A DNA stretch of 64,000 nt from Desulfobulbaceae bacterium (GTDB taxonomy: Bacteria; Desulfobacterota; Desulfobulbia; Desulfobulbales; SURF-16). Location: NCBI GenBank assembly GCA_023230525.1, contig JALNXE010000009.1, forward strand, positions 7,154 to 71,153. Direction: 5' to 3'. Shown piece by piece: positions 8,479-16,334 of this stretch (the stretch's first letter is position 1; every line of letters begins with the position of its first letter). The notes below the pieces were generated by a model. It saw nothing but the letters and a program-made list of their open reading frames with translations, ran no database searches and had not been told where the DNA came from. Made by a program: the position numbers and the translations under genes.

Positions 8479-9618
8479 ATGGCGAACAAACCTTTGATCA
8501 GAGTCAGACCCTGGTGCCCGTTCTGCGGTCAGGAGGTCGATGAACCCCGCGAACCGGTGCAACGGAAAATGAACGAGTTCAAAGTCGGCACCTGCCAATG
8601 CGGCGCGGTCTACGCCTCCGACCCCACCGGCTTTAATGTGGGTTCAGCCATGGTGGAATGCCTGGTTTATGCCTGCAACGACAACTGGGATTTTGCCTGG
8701 GAACTCACCGCGGATGATGATTATCTCACCAGCCTCATCGAGAATTACGACGAACAGACCCACCAGATTTATGAATTAAAGAACGTTGACGGCCGCAAGA
8801 TATCGGGCGTGCTCTACTTTGTCCGCCTGACCCGGGACTTTGCCGAACTTTCAAAAAATCTGAAAGATCACCGGCAGAAGACCGATGAACAGCTGCTCCA
8901 ACCAACGGCAAAATTCGTTATTCCCCCAATGGAGCCGGCCAGAGACCCCAAACGGCAGAAGAAAAAGGCGGATAAGGCGGAAATAGAGCAACTTACTTTT
9001 GCCGGTGACATTGATGCCCTGGTTGATTTCTGTTTTGACGACGCCAAAACCATCCGCTTCATGCAGCGGCTGCTCTATGATCCGGACGAAAACAAGCGCT
9101 GGTTCGCTGCCCATGTGATCGGCCAGGTTTGCGCCAGGTTGGCGACCAGGCAACCCGGCACGGTCAGTGATCTGCTGCACAGAATGTTTGAATCGTGCTC
9201 GGATTCAGCCTCCACCCACTGGGGGCTTCTGGAGACAATCGGTGCCATTATTGCCGCGAGGCCGGACATCTTCGGCGGCTTTGCCCGCCATTTGCTCATG
9301 TATCGCAATGTCCCCTCAAGCAGAGTACAGGTTCTCTGGGCCATGGGCACCATTGCGGAAAAAAACCCGGAGGTTGTGCGAAACACCCCTATCTACAGCG
9401 TTTTCCCTTATGTGAACAACCCTGAACCGGTTACCAGAGCCCATGCAATCCGTCTTTTAGGCCGCATCAAGGCCCAGGAACTGCAAAAAGAGATAGAAAA
9501 ACAGGTTGATGACCAGGAAGAAGTTACTATTTATGAAAAGGGCCTGCCCGTGCGGACCACGGTCGGTGCGCTCGCCAGGGAAGCCCTTTCCCTGCTGGCA
9601 GACCCTGCTGGCGCATAA
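8479..9618 (+). CDS. Zinc-ribbon and HEAT-repeat protein linked to dsr
   Basis: The 379-residue protein has an N-terminal zinc-ribbon-like motif (CPFCGQE near residue 13 and CQCG near 37), a charged middle (about 140-175, KKKADKAE) and C-terminal alpha-helical repeats of HEAT/PBS-lyase type (about 195-350; WFAAHVIGQVCARLA, RAHAIRLLGRIKA). It is probably a soluble scaffold or assembly factor. It is translated directly after the TPR gene. Its placement between dsrN and dsrABD suggests, but does not prove, a role in sulfite reduction. Confidence 0.8.
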   Translation: MANKPLIRVRPWCPFCGQEVDEPREPVQRKMNEFKVGTCQCGAVYASDPTGFNVGSAMVECLVYACNDNWDFAWELTADDDYLTSLIENYDEQTHQIYELKNVDGRKISGVLYFVRLTRDFAELSKNLKDHRQKTDEQLLQPTAKFVIPPMEPARDPKRQKKKADKAEIEQLTFAGDIDALVDFCFDDAKTIRFMQRLLYDPDENKRWFAAHVIGQVCARLATRQPGTVSDLLHRMFESCSDSASTHWGLLETIGAIIAARPDIFGGFARHLLMYRNVPSSRVQVLWAMGTIAEKNPEVVRNTPIYSVFPYVNNPEPVTRAHAIRLLGRIKAQELQKEIEKQVDDQEEVTIYEKGLPVRTTVGALAREALSLLADPAGA

Positions 9619-9752
9619 GCAGCCGCCAGAAAGAACTTGTTGCTTTATAATGAGTTCGTTGCTGCTCCTTATGCCGTCTCTGACATCCAGATGGCGATAT
9701 TATTTTTATACATTGGTTTAACCCCGTCCGTGAGCTTATTTGGGAGATGAAA

Positions 9753-10331
9753 ATGAAGGATTTACGACTGCACAATCAGGAACAGAAACAGGAAGATAAA
9801 AGCCAGGCCCGTCTTGACTACGAAAATGCTCTTGAGTTCCTGAAAAACAAGGAAGCGGCCCAGGCGGCCAACATGTTTCATAACGCCCTGATCGGCTTTG
9901 AACAGGAAAAGGACATCAACGGCATTGCCAATGCCACTGACAAACTCGGGGACATCTGTGCGGAACGCCGCGAATTTGACAAGGCATTGCAGCACTATGA
10001 TCGAGTCATTTCCATCTGCCAGGATCAGGGCGACAGCATCAGTGTTTTCTCCATCGACAAAAAAAAGGCGAAACTCCATGCCGATTGCGGCAAACATGAG
10101 CAAGCAATCAACATGTATCTCGACATCCTGGACCAGTACCAGGCCATGCGAAACCCGCAGGGCGCCGTCGATACCCTGGAAACCCTGGCGCAGGTTTACC
10201 TTGATGCAGGCAAACGGGAGAAAGCGGCGGATTGCTACCGGACGGTAGCCTCAATCCATGAGAAATACAAACACACACGGCATGCGGAGAATTTCATGAA
10301 AAAGGCGGATGAGCTTGTTGCCTCTGCCTGA
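9753..10331 (+). CDS. TPR repeat protein
   Basis: The 192-residue protein has four TPR-like helical pairs, for example ALQHYDRVISICQDQGD and AINMYLDILDQYQAM, in the style of sequential-phosphorelay or chaperone TPRs. The start MKDLRLHNQ at 9753 is preferred over the ATG at 9747 because GGGAG ends 6 bases before it. It lies 134 bases after the HEAT gene and ends just before a bidirectional terminator shared with dsrD. Confidence 0.82.
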   Translation: MKDLRLHNQEQKQEDKSQARLDYENALEFLKNKEAAQAANMFHNALIGFEQEKDINGIANATDKLGDICAERREFDKALQHYDRVISICQDQGDSISVFSIDKKKAKLHADCGKHEQAINMYLDILDQYQAMRNPQGAVDTLETLAQVYLDAGKREKAADCYRTVASIHEKYKHTRHAENFMKKADELVASA

Positions 10332-10350
10332 AACGGCGTTGATCAAAACA

Positions 10351-10387
10351 AAAAAAACGCCTGTTCTGGTGAACAGGCGTTTTTTTT
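10351..10387. terminator. Bidirectional rho-independent terminator
   Basis: CGCCTGTTC pairs with GAACAGGCG across a TGGT loop. A runs on the left and T runs on the right extend the stem and give a U-tract on either strand. It separates the plus-strand TPR gene from the convergent dsrABD operon. Confidence 0.92.
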
Positions 10388-10415
10388 AATATAAAACCGG
10401 CACTGCGAAAACTAT

Positions 10416-10670
10416 TTATTTGTCTTCTTCCGCTTTGTCTCTGGTTTCCTCGTTCTTGATTCTGGAAGGGAGGGCATACATGGTCGTGCTGCCGCTTGAC
10501 CAGAACATCAGCTTGCCTTCCTTCACCAGATCATTGGCTACGTTTTTCACGTTACGAGGTTTGGCATCAGGATCGCACTCATAAAAATCTTTAATGTACA
10601 GCTGTGGTTTAGGAGCTTTTGTAGCCTTCGCAATCATTGCTGCCTTTAATTCTTCTGTACTTAACGCCAT
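10416..10670 (-). CDS. dsrD: DsrD, dissimilatory sulfite reductase-associated protein
   Basis: The 84-residue winged-helix protein resembles DsrD of sulfate reducers, which is known to stimulate sulfite reduction by DsrAB. Family-typical features are the conserved LYIKDFYECDPDAKPRNVKK-like core and a charged C-terminal tail. An AGGAG ribosome site precedes the ATG. It follows dsrB by 127 bases, a gap that holds a strong hairpin. Presence of DsrD argues for reductive, not oxidative, sulfur metabolism. Confidence 0.95.
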   Translation of the reverse strand: MALSTEELKAAMIAKATKAPKPQLYIKDFYECDPDAKPRNVKNVANDLVKEGKLMFWSSGSTTMYALPSRIKNEETRDKAEEDK

Positions 10671-10730
10671 ATCACTTACTCCTTTTGTCGTATGTGGTCC
10701 AGGTATAAGCTTTCAATTTTCAACAGTCAT

Positions 10731-10763
10731 CGGGCAGCAGAACTATTAAAGCCCTGCTGCCCG
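10731..10763 (-). promoter_or_regulatory. Intercistronic hairpin between dsrB and dsrD
   Basis: CGGGCAGCAG (10731-10740) pairs perfectly with CTGCTGCCCG (10754-10763) around a 13-base loop. No T run follows on the minus strand, so it is more likely a processing or mRNA-stability element than a terminator. It could set different dsrAB and dsrD levels. Confidence 0.6.
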
Positions 10764-10797
10764 AATACTACCTCAACTGCTGAAAGGCAGTCAATTA

Positions 10798-11925
10798 CTA
10801 AATGTGGCTGGTGAACTTGAACTGCGTGGTAGTTCTCCAGGTATCGTAAGCCAGACGGTAGTCATCAACTGACTTGATAGTAAAAGGTATACCTGTTTTT
10901 TCAAAGAATTTTTCCCAGCCGATTCTCTCTGCCCACTCGCCGACCCGCTCATACTTGCGGGCGTCTTTTGCATAGGTATCGAGAATGTTCTTTACTGCGG
11001 CAACAGTCTCGGGCCAGCGCGGCGGAGTGTTGGGCAGGAAAGGAATAACCAGCTTGGAGAACTTCGGCATTGATTTACGGTTGGAAACCTTACCGCCGAC
11101 CAGAATGGCAATACCGTCACCCTCCGGATCCGCCAGAGGCATAGCCGGGCACATGGTGTAACAGTTACCGCAGAACATACAGCGTTCATTTTTTACTTTA
11201 ACAGTCTTCACTTCCACACCGGCACTGTTGGTTGCCTTAGCAGGCGAAATTGCACCAAGCGGGCAGGCGGAAATCGCCAGGGGAATTTCACACAGTCCGG
11301 AGATGGCGTCATGGTCAATCATCGGCGGTTTGCGGTGAATACCGAGGATAGCGATGTCAGAGGCATGTACGGCACCGCACATGTTCAGACAGCAGGCCAG
11401 AGCTACACGCACCTGGGCCGGCAGAGTCATGCTGGTGAAGTAATCAAACAGTTCATCCATAACGGCTTTTACCACACCGGAAGCATCTGTCGCCGGGGTG
11501 TGGCAATGTACCCAACCCTGGGTGTGCACGATGGCGGAGACACTGGCGCCGGTTGCACCGATCGGGAACTTGTTGCCGCGGCTCTTCAGATCGTCAATCA
11601 GCGGCTGAACTTTAGCTTTGGCATCAACCATGAACTCAACGTTATTCCTGGTGGTCCAACGGACAAACCCACCACAATGCTTGTCGGCAATGTCGCAGAT
11701 CTCGCGAATATGGTCAATACTGATCAGTCGCGCTGCGCCGCAGCGTACGGTCCAGCACTCATCGCCGGTCTCGCTCTTGTGCATCAGAACGCCGGGCTGG
11801 GTGATCTCATGATAAAGCCATTTACCGAAATTCTTTTTGATCACTGGCGGTAAAAACTTCTCATAATGTGGGGGGCCAAGATCGGTGATTCTATCTTCCA
11901 TCGGTTTATCTGGATTGTAACCCAT
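10798..11925 (-). CDS. dsrB: Dissimilatory sulfite reductase beta subunit
   Basis: With DsrA it forms the siroheme enzyme that reduces sulfite, the last stage of sulfate respiration. The 375 residues show the siroheme/[4Fe-4S] region with ACCLNMCG near residue 180 and an inserted ferredoxin domain with CMFCGNCYTMCP near 250. An AGGAGG site is placed well before the ATG. It lies 62 bases downstream of dsrA in the same operon. Confidence 0.98.
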   Translation of the reverse strand: MGYNPDKPMEDRITDLGPPHYEKFLPPVIKKNFGKWLYHEITQPGVLMHKSETGDECWTVRCGAARLISIDHIREICDIADKHCGGFVRWTTRNNVEFMVDAKAKVQPLIDDLKSRGNKFPIGATGASVSAIVHTQGWVHCHTPATDASGVVKAVMDELFDYFTSMTLPAQVRVALACCLNMCGAVHASDIAILGIHRKPPMIDHDAISGLCEIPLAISACPLGAISPAKATNSAGVEVKTVKVKNERCMFCGNCYTMCPAMPLADPEGDGIAILVGGKVSNRKSMPKFSKLVIPFLPNTPPRWPETVAAVKNILDTYAKDARKYERVGEWAERIGWEKFFEKTGIPFTIKSVDDYRLAYDTWRTTTQFKFTSHI

Positions 11926-11987
11926 ATGTATACCTCCTTATATTTCAGTAAGTATAGTACTTAAGAATTATTTCTGAGTAGTAGTTA

Positions 11988-13268
11988 TCACTGTGCGTGA
12001 CGTTTACGGAACTCTCTGATATCACGTTCAAAGCCGCCTTCAACCTCTTCGGATTGCCAGAAAACATAGGGGTTGGAGCGGGGCTCTCTTACATGCTGCG
12101 GAATGGGCTCAACTTCCATAACCTTGAGGAAGGTGGGCAGACCAACGCGCTGAATGGTCTCACCAACACGCTCACGGTTCTTGCCGACTTCCATCCACCA
12201 ATCCCAGATCTTCTCGATCTTCTCAACAACCTCTTCATATTCACTCTCGGCATCAACGTTGACGAAAGGAAAGATCATGGTGGCGAACTGGGCGCCATCG
12301 AGGATCGGAGCTTTTGCGCCGACGCAGATGGTGGCACCTTGCTCTTTACCGGGACGGAGTGCACGGGGCATGACGTTGATGCAGTGCATGCAGCGTGTAC
12401 ATTCCTTATTGTCGATTTTCAGCGTATCGCCTTCCATCCACATACAGCCGGTGGGGCACAGGTCGATAACCTCTTTCTGGATGTCGAATTTACCCCAGTC
12501 GCGGCCGGCATGAGCGCCGCCATTGGACGGGAATTCGCCTTTGATATAGCCTTTTACTGCGGCCTGATCAATGCGGATGTCATCTTTCCAGTTACCGATA
12601 ACGGCAAAATCGGAGCGGGCAAGCGCGGCTACGCAGTCATTCGGGCAACCGGACATCTTGAATTTAAATTTATAGGGGAAAGCGGGACGATGCAGCTCAT
12701 CCTGATATTTATTGGTCAGGAAATGGCAGAGCGCCTGGGTATCGAAGCATGACCACTCGCAGCGTGACTTGCCAAGACAGCAGGAAGGTGTCCGCAGGTT
12801 GGAACCGGAACCGCCGAGATCCTGCTTCAGCTCATGGGTCAGGTCGTAGAACAGGGGCTCCAGATTCGGGGTTGTGGTGCCCAGAAGTACCATGTCACCG
12901 GTTGAACCGTGCATGTTGGTCATACCGGAACCATATTTCTGCCACAGATTACAGATGGCCCGCAGATTCTCCGTGCTGTAATACAAACCTGAAGGCTGAT
13001 TGACACGGACGGTATGGAAGTGTGCAACGCCAGGGAATTGCTTGGGCACATCGGAGTAGCGGCCGACGATACCACCGCCGTATCCGAATACACCTACGAT
13101 ACCACCATGTTTCCAGTGGGTGATCCTGTCTTTGTAAGACAGCTCCACCTGGCCCAGAATGTCCCAGCATTCCGGTTTTGTTGCGGCCTGACGCTTGAGA
13201 TCAGTCACAAAGCTTGGCCATGGTCCTTTCTCGAGTTCGTCCAATAAGGGCGTATCATGCTTTGGCAT
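11988..13268 (-). CDS. dsrA: Dissimilatory sulfite reductase alpha subunit
   Basis: The 426-residue catalytic subunit has the siroheme-[4Fe-4S] ligand pattern C-x5-C (CLGKSRC near residue 165) and C-x3-C (CPNDC near 210), and a ferredoxin domain with CTRCMHC near 290. The start MPKHDTPLLDELEKGPWPSF at 13268 is chosen because AGGAGG lies upstream and it matches the usual DsrA N-terminus; a longer frame adds 17 residues without support. It is the first gene of dsrABD, downstream of a candidate promoter and palindrome at 13391-13444. Confidence 0.98.
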   Translation of the reverse strand: MPKHDTPLLDELEKGPWPSFVTDLKRQAATKPECWDILGQVELSYKDRITHWKHGGIVGVFGYGGGIVGRYSDVPKQFPGVAHFHTVRVNQPSGLYYSTENLRAICNLWQKYGSGMTNMHGSTGDMVLLGTTTPNLEPLFYDLTHELKQDLGGSGSNLRTPSCCLGKSRCEWSCFDTQALCHFLTNKYQDELHRPAFPYKFKFKMSGCPNDCVAALARSDFAVIGNWKDDIRIDQAAVKGYIKGEFPSNGGAHAGRDWGKFDIQKEVIDLCPTGCMWMEGDTLKIDNKECTRCMHCINVMPRALRPGKEQGATICVGAKAPILDGAQFATMIFPFVNVDAESEYEEVVEKIEKIWDWWMEVGKNRERVGETIQRVGLPTFLKVMEVEPIPQHVREPRSNPYVFWQSEEVEGGFERDIREFRKRHAQ

Positions 13269-13390
13269 TTTCTCGTTTCCTCCTAAGGATCTGTTAATAT
13301 GTAAGCCTAACCTGCTCACCCTCAGCTAATCAGTTAATGACGCGCCTCTTTAACGCTCCACTTTTCTGCTGCAGAATGAACAAACGCATT

Positions 13391-13444
13391 ACTGAATACT
13401 AATTCAGTTTTGTCGAACTTATCCACCTCGCAACTTTTTGTCAA
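13391..13444 (-). promoter_or_regulatory. dsrA promoter with adjacent palindromic operator candidate
   Basis: On the minus strand TTGACA (13439-13444) and TAAGTT (13416-13421) are 17 bases apart. Seven bases further is the perfect palindrome ACTGAATTAGTATTCAGT (13391-13408), which would overlap the transcription start. The same order (TTGACA, N17, -10, then TGAA-N6-TTCA) occurs upstream of sat. Leader length to the dsrA ATG would be about 140 bases. Confidence 0.5.
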
Positions 13445-13595
13445 CAAAAAATCTTTATCTTTAAATATGATTTTTTTGTCAGGTCGGTTATTAAGCATTA
13501 GTATGTTATTTTTAGATAAATTTCCCGGTATGATGTTTATATGAAATAATTGGACCGCCACTTTTCTCAACTCTATTTTTTATTGTAATAACAAC

Positions 13596-13946
13596 GTGTC
13601 ACGCCCAAAGAAAAAACGCTTATGTGAAGGAAGACTCTGCGGCCGCGCTTTCAAGCCGGCACGTATCCCCATGACCAAGCTGCGCAAGATCGACCTGCTG
13701 CGCGATGAACTGGAGACATTAAAACTCTGCGATATGGAGGGGTTGACCCAGGAACAGGCTGGTCAGAAAATGGGAATTTCCCGTGGCACCGTGCAACGGA
13801 TACTCACCAGGGCCAGACAGAAGGTGGCGGAGGCCCTGGTGACCGGCGCCGCCTTGGTTTTTCAGGAAGATTCACCTGAAGTCCAGCAGCACCTGACCAG
13901 GGTTTCCGACCTGCGGTGGGAGGGGGAAATAGAGGAAGAAAATTAA
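13596..13946 (+). CDS. UPF0251/DUF134 helix-turn-helix protein
   Basis: The 116-residue protein has an N-terminal MSRPKKKRLCEGRLCGRAFK segment and a sigma-70 region 4-like HTH (TQEQAGQKMGISRGTVQRIL, about residues 50-70), typical of the family. It is probably a DNA-binding regulator. A GTG start is used. The family commonly sits beside NifX/NifB-type proteins, as it does here (14213-14608). It is divergent from dsrA, so its promoter shares the 13269-13595 region. Confidence 0.88.
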   Translation: MSRPKKKRLCEGRLCGRAFKPARIPMTKLRKIDLLRDELETLKLCDMEGLTQEQAGQKMGISRGTVQRILTRARQKVAEALVTGAALVFQEDSPEVQQHLTRVSDLRWEGEIEEEN

Positions 13947-13968
13947 ACCATGACCTCATCAGAATTCG

Positions 13969-14050
13969 CCATTCAGTCGGAATTGTGCCTGCGCAATAAA
14001 ACAGCAGGTTTCTAAAAATTAGTTATTCCGGTTTCTGAATGGTGAATTCT
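13969..14050. repeat. Imperfect inverted repeat
   Basis: CAGAATTCGCCATTCAG near 13969 pairs with CTGAATGGTGAATTCTG near 14035, with GGAAT/ATTCC inside. It lies just after the UPF0251 gene and may act as a terminator or be a small repeat element. Confidence 0.5.
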
Positions 14051-14094
14051 GGCTGTCCTGGTATTTCCCCCTGGGGGCAGAAAATCTTTTTTCA

Positions 14095-14154
14095 CCACAG
14101 AGAGCGCAGAGAAACAATTTTTGTGCCATTTTGTGGGCTTTGCGCTCTCTGTGG
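14095..14154. repeat. CCACAGAGAGCGCAGAG inverted repeat
   Basis: The 17-base arm at 14095-14111 is complementary, with one mismatch, to 14138-14154. T-rich flanks lie on both sides. A weak relative can be seen near 32960 in the gap upstream of fliD. Confidence 0.65.
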
Positions 14155-14212
14155 TAATTTTTTTTAGTTGTTACGAAGCCATCGATGGTAACCTCGCCGA
14201 AGCTCAAACAAA

Positions 14213-14608
14213 TCAGTGATGGCAGTCCGCCCCCCCCTTACAGGCCTGCTGGGGCTGCATGACGGTCAACCTGTTGCCGAGGAATCCTTCAACAACCGTC
14301 AGCACGTCCTGATATTCCTCGCGCGAGGCGAAATAGACATCAATACCCACCTCGTTGAAACCCTGCAGGGGGCGCATGCCGATGCCGCCCACCACCAGGG
14401 CGTCCACATTGCGCTCCTTCAGCAGATTCACCGGCGCCATACAGCCGCCGGCACCATGTTCCACATTGGCAAAGGTATCCACTCCGGCAATCTTGCCGTC
14501 CTGCAGATCAATGACGGTAAACAGGTCACAGTGACCGAAATGATCAGAACGGGTGGCAGCCATACCCCCCGGATTGTTGGTTGGTACGGCGATTTTTAAA
14601 TTTTTCAT
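14213..14608 (-). CDS. NifX/NifB-like dinitrogenase cofactor-family protein
   Basis: The 131-residue protein has the NifX-family fold features IAVPTN near residue 6, SDHFGHCDLF near 21 and ALVVGGIGMRPLQGF near 70. The C-terminus ends in CKGGADCHH, a possible metal site. Such stand-alone members occur widely in anaerobes next to UPF0251 genes; nitrogenase itself is not implied and no nif genes are present. The ATG has a good AGGAGA site. Confidence 0.85.
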   Translation of the reverse strand: MKNLKIAVPTNNPGGMAATRSDHFGHCDLFTVIDLQDGKIAGVDTFANVEHGAGGCMAPVNLLKERNVDALVVGGIGMRPLQGFNEVGIDVYFASREEYQDVLTVVEGFLGNRLTVMQPQQACKGGADCHH

Positions 14609-14625
14609 AATACTCTCCTTGTTGA

Positions 14626-15618
14626 TTACGCTGATGCCTCCTCAGGAGGCGGTCCAAAAATAATATCGGTAAATTTGACATACCATGCGGCAGACTGTAC
14701 CTGAATGATATACGAAATGGCAATCACCAGGGCGGCATTGGCCCCCTGGGCGCCAAAGGCATTAATGGCAATGGCCAGGGCAATGGACAGATTGCGCATC
14801 ACCGTGCCGTACACCAGGGCAATGGCGTCTCCCCGCTTGAAAAACAGCCTGCCGACCAGTGTGCTCACCAGATAATTCACTGAATAGATAATCAGTAAGG
14901 GCACAAAAATGGCGCCGATGATAGCGGGATTTGCATAAATCTGCTTTGACTTCAGGGCAATGGCCACAAAAACGATTCCCAGCACCCCAAGGGTGGACAG
15001 GGCAGGAAAAAGGGGAACAATGTCCTTCTTGAACTTCGGCATGCCGTATTTTTTCAGCAGGGACTGCCTGGTGGCGTAGCCGAGGAGCATGGGAAGAAAA
15101 ACAATGACGATAATCTGCTTGATTACCAGATAAATATCCACGTCCACCTTGGCCCCCAGAAGAAACTGGACATAAAACGGCGTGGCCAGGGAACCGAGGG
15201 TGAGGCCGAGGACGGTCATATTGATGGCCGCCCCCAGATTGCCCTTGGCAAAACCTGTCCAGGAAATGGTCATGCCGCTGGTGGGCAACAGGGAGGCAAG
15301 CAGCAAGCCCAGAGCCATATAGGGCTGATCCGCGAAAAAGCAGCGGCCCAGCCCATAAGCCAGAAAAGGGATGAAACAGAAATTGATGACCTGGGTCAGC
15401 AACTGCAGCTTGACATTTTTGATCCCCTCCTGCAGATGCTTGATGTTCAGCGTCACCATCATGGGGTAGACCATCAGGAAGGTAAAGGGCACGATCAGCG
15501 ACTTGAGCTGTGCAAGCAGAGACTGGTCAACGCTTATGCCGAGAATGAAGCCGGCAATCATCATTACCGGGATGGCGGTGACCAGATTTTTATTGATTTT
15601 GATCAGAAAGTTCCACAT
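14626..15618 (-). CDS. Bile acid:sodium symporter (BASS)/ACR3-like permease
   Basis: The 330-residue integral membrane protein has about ten hydrophobic segments and the BASS/SBF-family signature LLPTSGMTISWTGFAKGN near residue 115. The substrate cannot be read from sequence; arsenite, sulfur compounds and organic anions are family options. The start MWNFLIKINKNL at 15618 is chosen because the longer frame runs through an intergenic inverted repeat. It is downstream of the DUF302 gene and probably in one operon with it. Confidence 0.82.
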   Translation of the reverse strand: MWNFLIKINKNLVTAIPVMMIAGFILGISVDQSLLAQLKSLIVPFTFLMVYPMMVTLNIKHLQEGIKNVKLQLLTQVINFCFIPFLAYGLGRCFFADQPYMALGLLLASLLPTSGMTISWTGFAKGNLGAAINMTVLGLTLGSLATPFYVQFLLGAKVDVDIYLVIKQIIVIVFLPMLLGYATRQSLLKKYGMPKFKKDIVPLFPALSTLGVLGIVFVAIALKSKQIYANPAIIGAIFVPLLIIYSVNYLVSTLVGRLFFKRGDAIALVYGTVMRNLSIALAIAINAFGAQGANAALVIAISYIIQVQSAAWYVKFTDIIFGPPPEEASA

Positions 15619-15629
15619 GACAGTTATTT

Positions 15630-15686
15630 GATTGCGGATTGCGGATTGAAGAGACGGATCCAGCGGCAAATCCCCAATCCGCAATC
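15630..15686. repeat. Inverted repeat with GCGGATT heptamers
   Basis: GATTGCGGATTGCGGATTG at 15630-15648 faces CAATCCGCAATC at 15675-15686. The left arm is a heptamer tandem. The element fills the gap between the DUF302 stop and the permease start. Confidence 0.6.
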
Positions 15687-16095
15687 ATTTGGCCTCATCA
15701 ATCATTGATCTGATCTTATCGTAGGTTTGGGCCAGAGAGCCAGGAAAGACGTCATCTGCCACCACGCCGCGGATCTGCTCTTCGCTGTAACGGAGAAAAC
15801 GGATCTGGGTTTTGCCTTCCCGGCTGAAAACCATCACGAATTTCGGCATGAGTATTGCCCTTTCCGGGTTGGCGCCCAGACTTTTTGCCGCCTTATCCGG
15901 CTTGCAGATCTGAATCATGTGCAGATCAAAACCCGGAGCAACCTCGGCACCGTGGGCCTGAAATGCCTGCGCCATGTTCATGGTGGACTCATTGTTGATG
16001 ATGAATCCGTTCTTTTGCAAGACCACCCCCAGAGACGTTGCAAAATCAGCGGGACTTTTCCCCGTCTGGGCGGCAAAGACCTGATCTTTTTTCAT
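15685..16095 (-). CDS. DUF302 family protein
   Basis: The 136-residue protein fits the DUF302 family (small alpha/beta protein with the pattern GFdLHMIQICKPDKAAKSLG in the middle and lmPKFVMVFSREGKTQI near residue 85). Function is not established. It is transcribed away from the persulfide reductase gene at 16335 and ahead of the BASS permease; the three are likely functionally linked. Confidence 0.78.
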   Translation of the reverse strand: MKKDQVFAAQTGKSPADFATSLGVVLQKNGFIINNESTMNMAQAFQAHGAEVAPGFDLHMIQICKPDKAAKSLGANPERAILMPKFVMVFSREGKTQIRFLRYSEEQIRGVVADDVFPGSLAQTYDKIRSMIDEAK

Positions 16096-16334
16096 AATTG
16101 GCCTCTTTTTTCCTTTTATCTGAAAAATAACGCGCTATAGTTATGTGCATATGTCCATATATACGACCAGACGCCACCCTTGTCAAGCAGGAATTTAAGT
16201 ATTTCCTAAAATTTAAAAACCACCGCATTGACACTGAAGTCATTTCGATTTAAGTTGCGGTACTTACTACAAAGATAACTAACTGCCATATTTATGAAGT
16301 CTTGAAAAATTCAACTTGCCGGGGGAGAAAGAAC

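Noticed and set aside
13334..13570. 78-codon minus-strand frame upstream of dsrA
   Set aside because: It covers the candidate dsrA promoter and palindrome and has no ribosome site.
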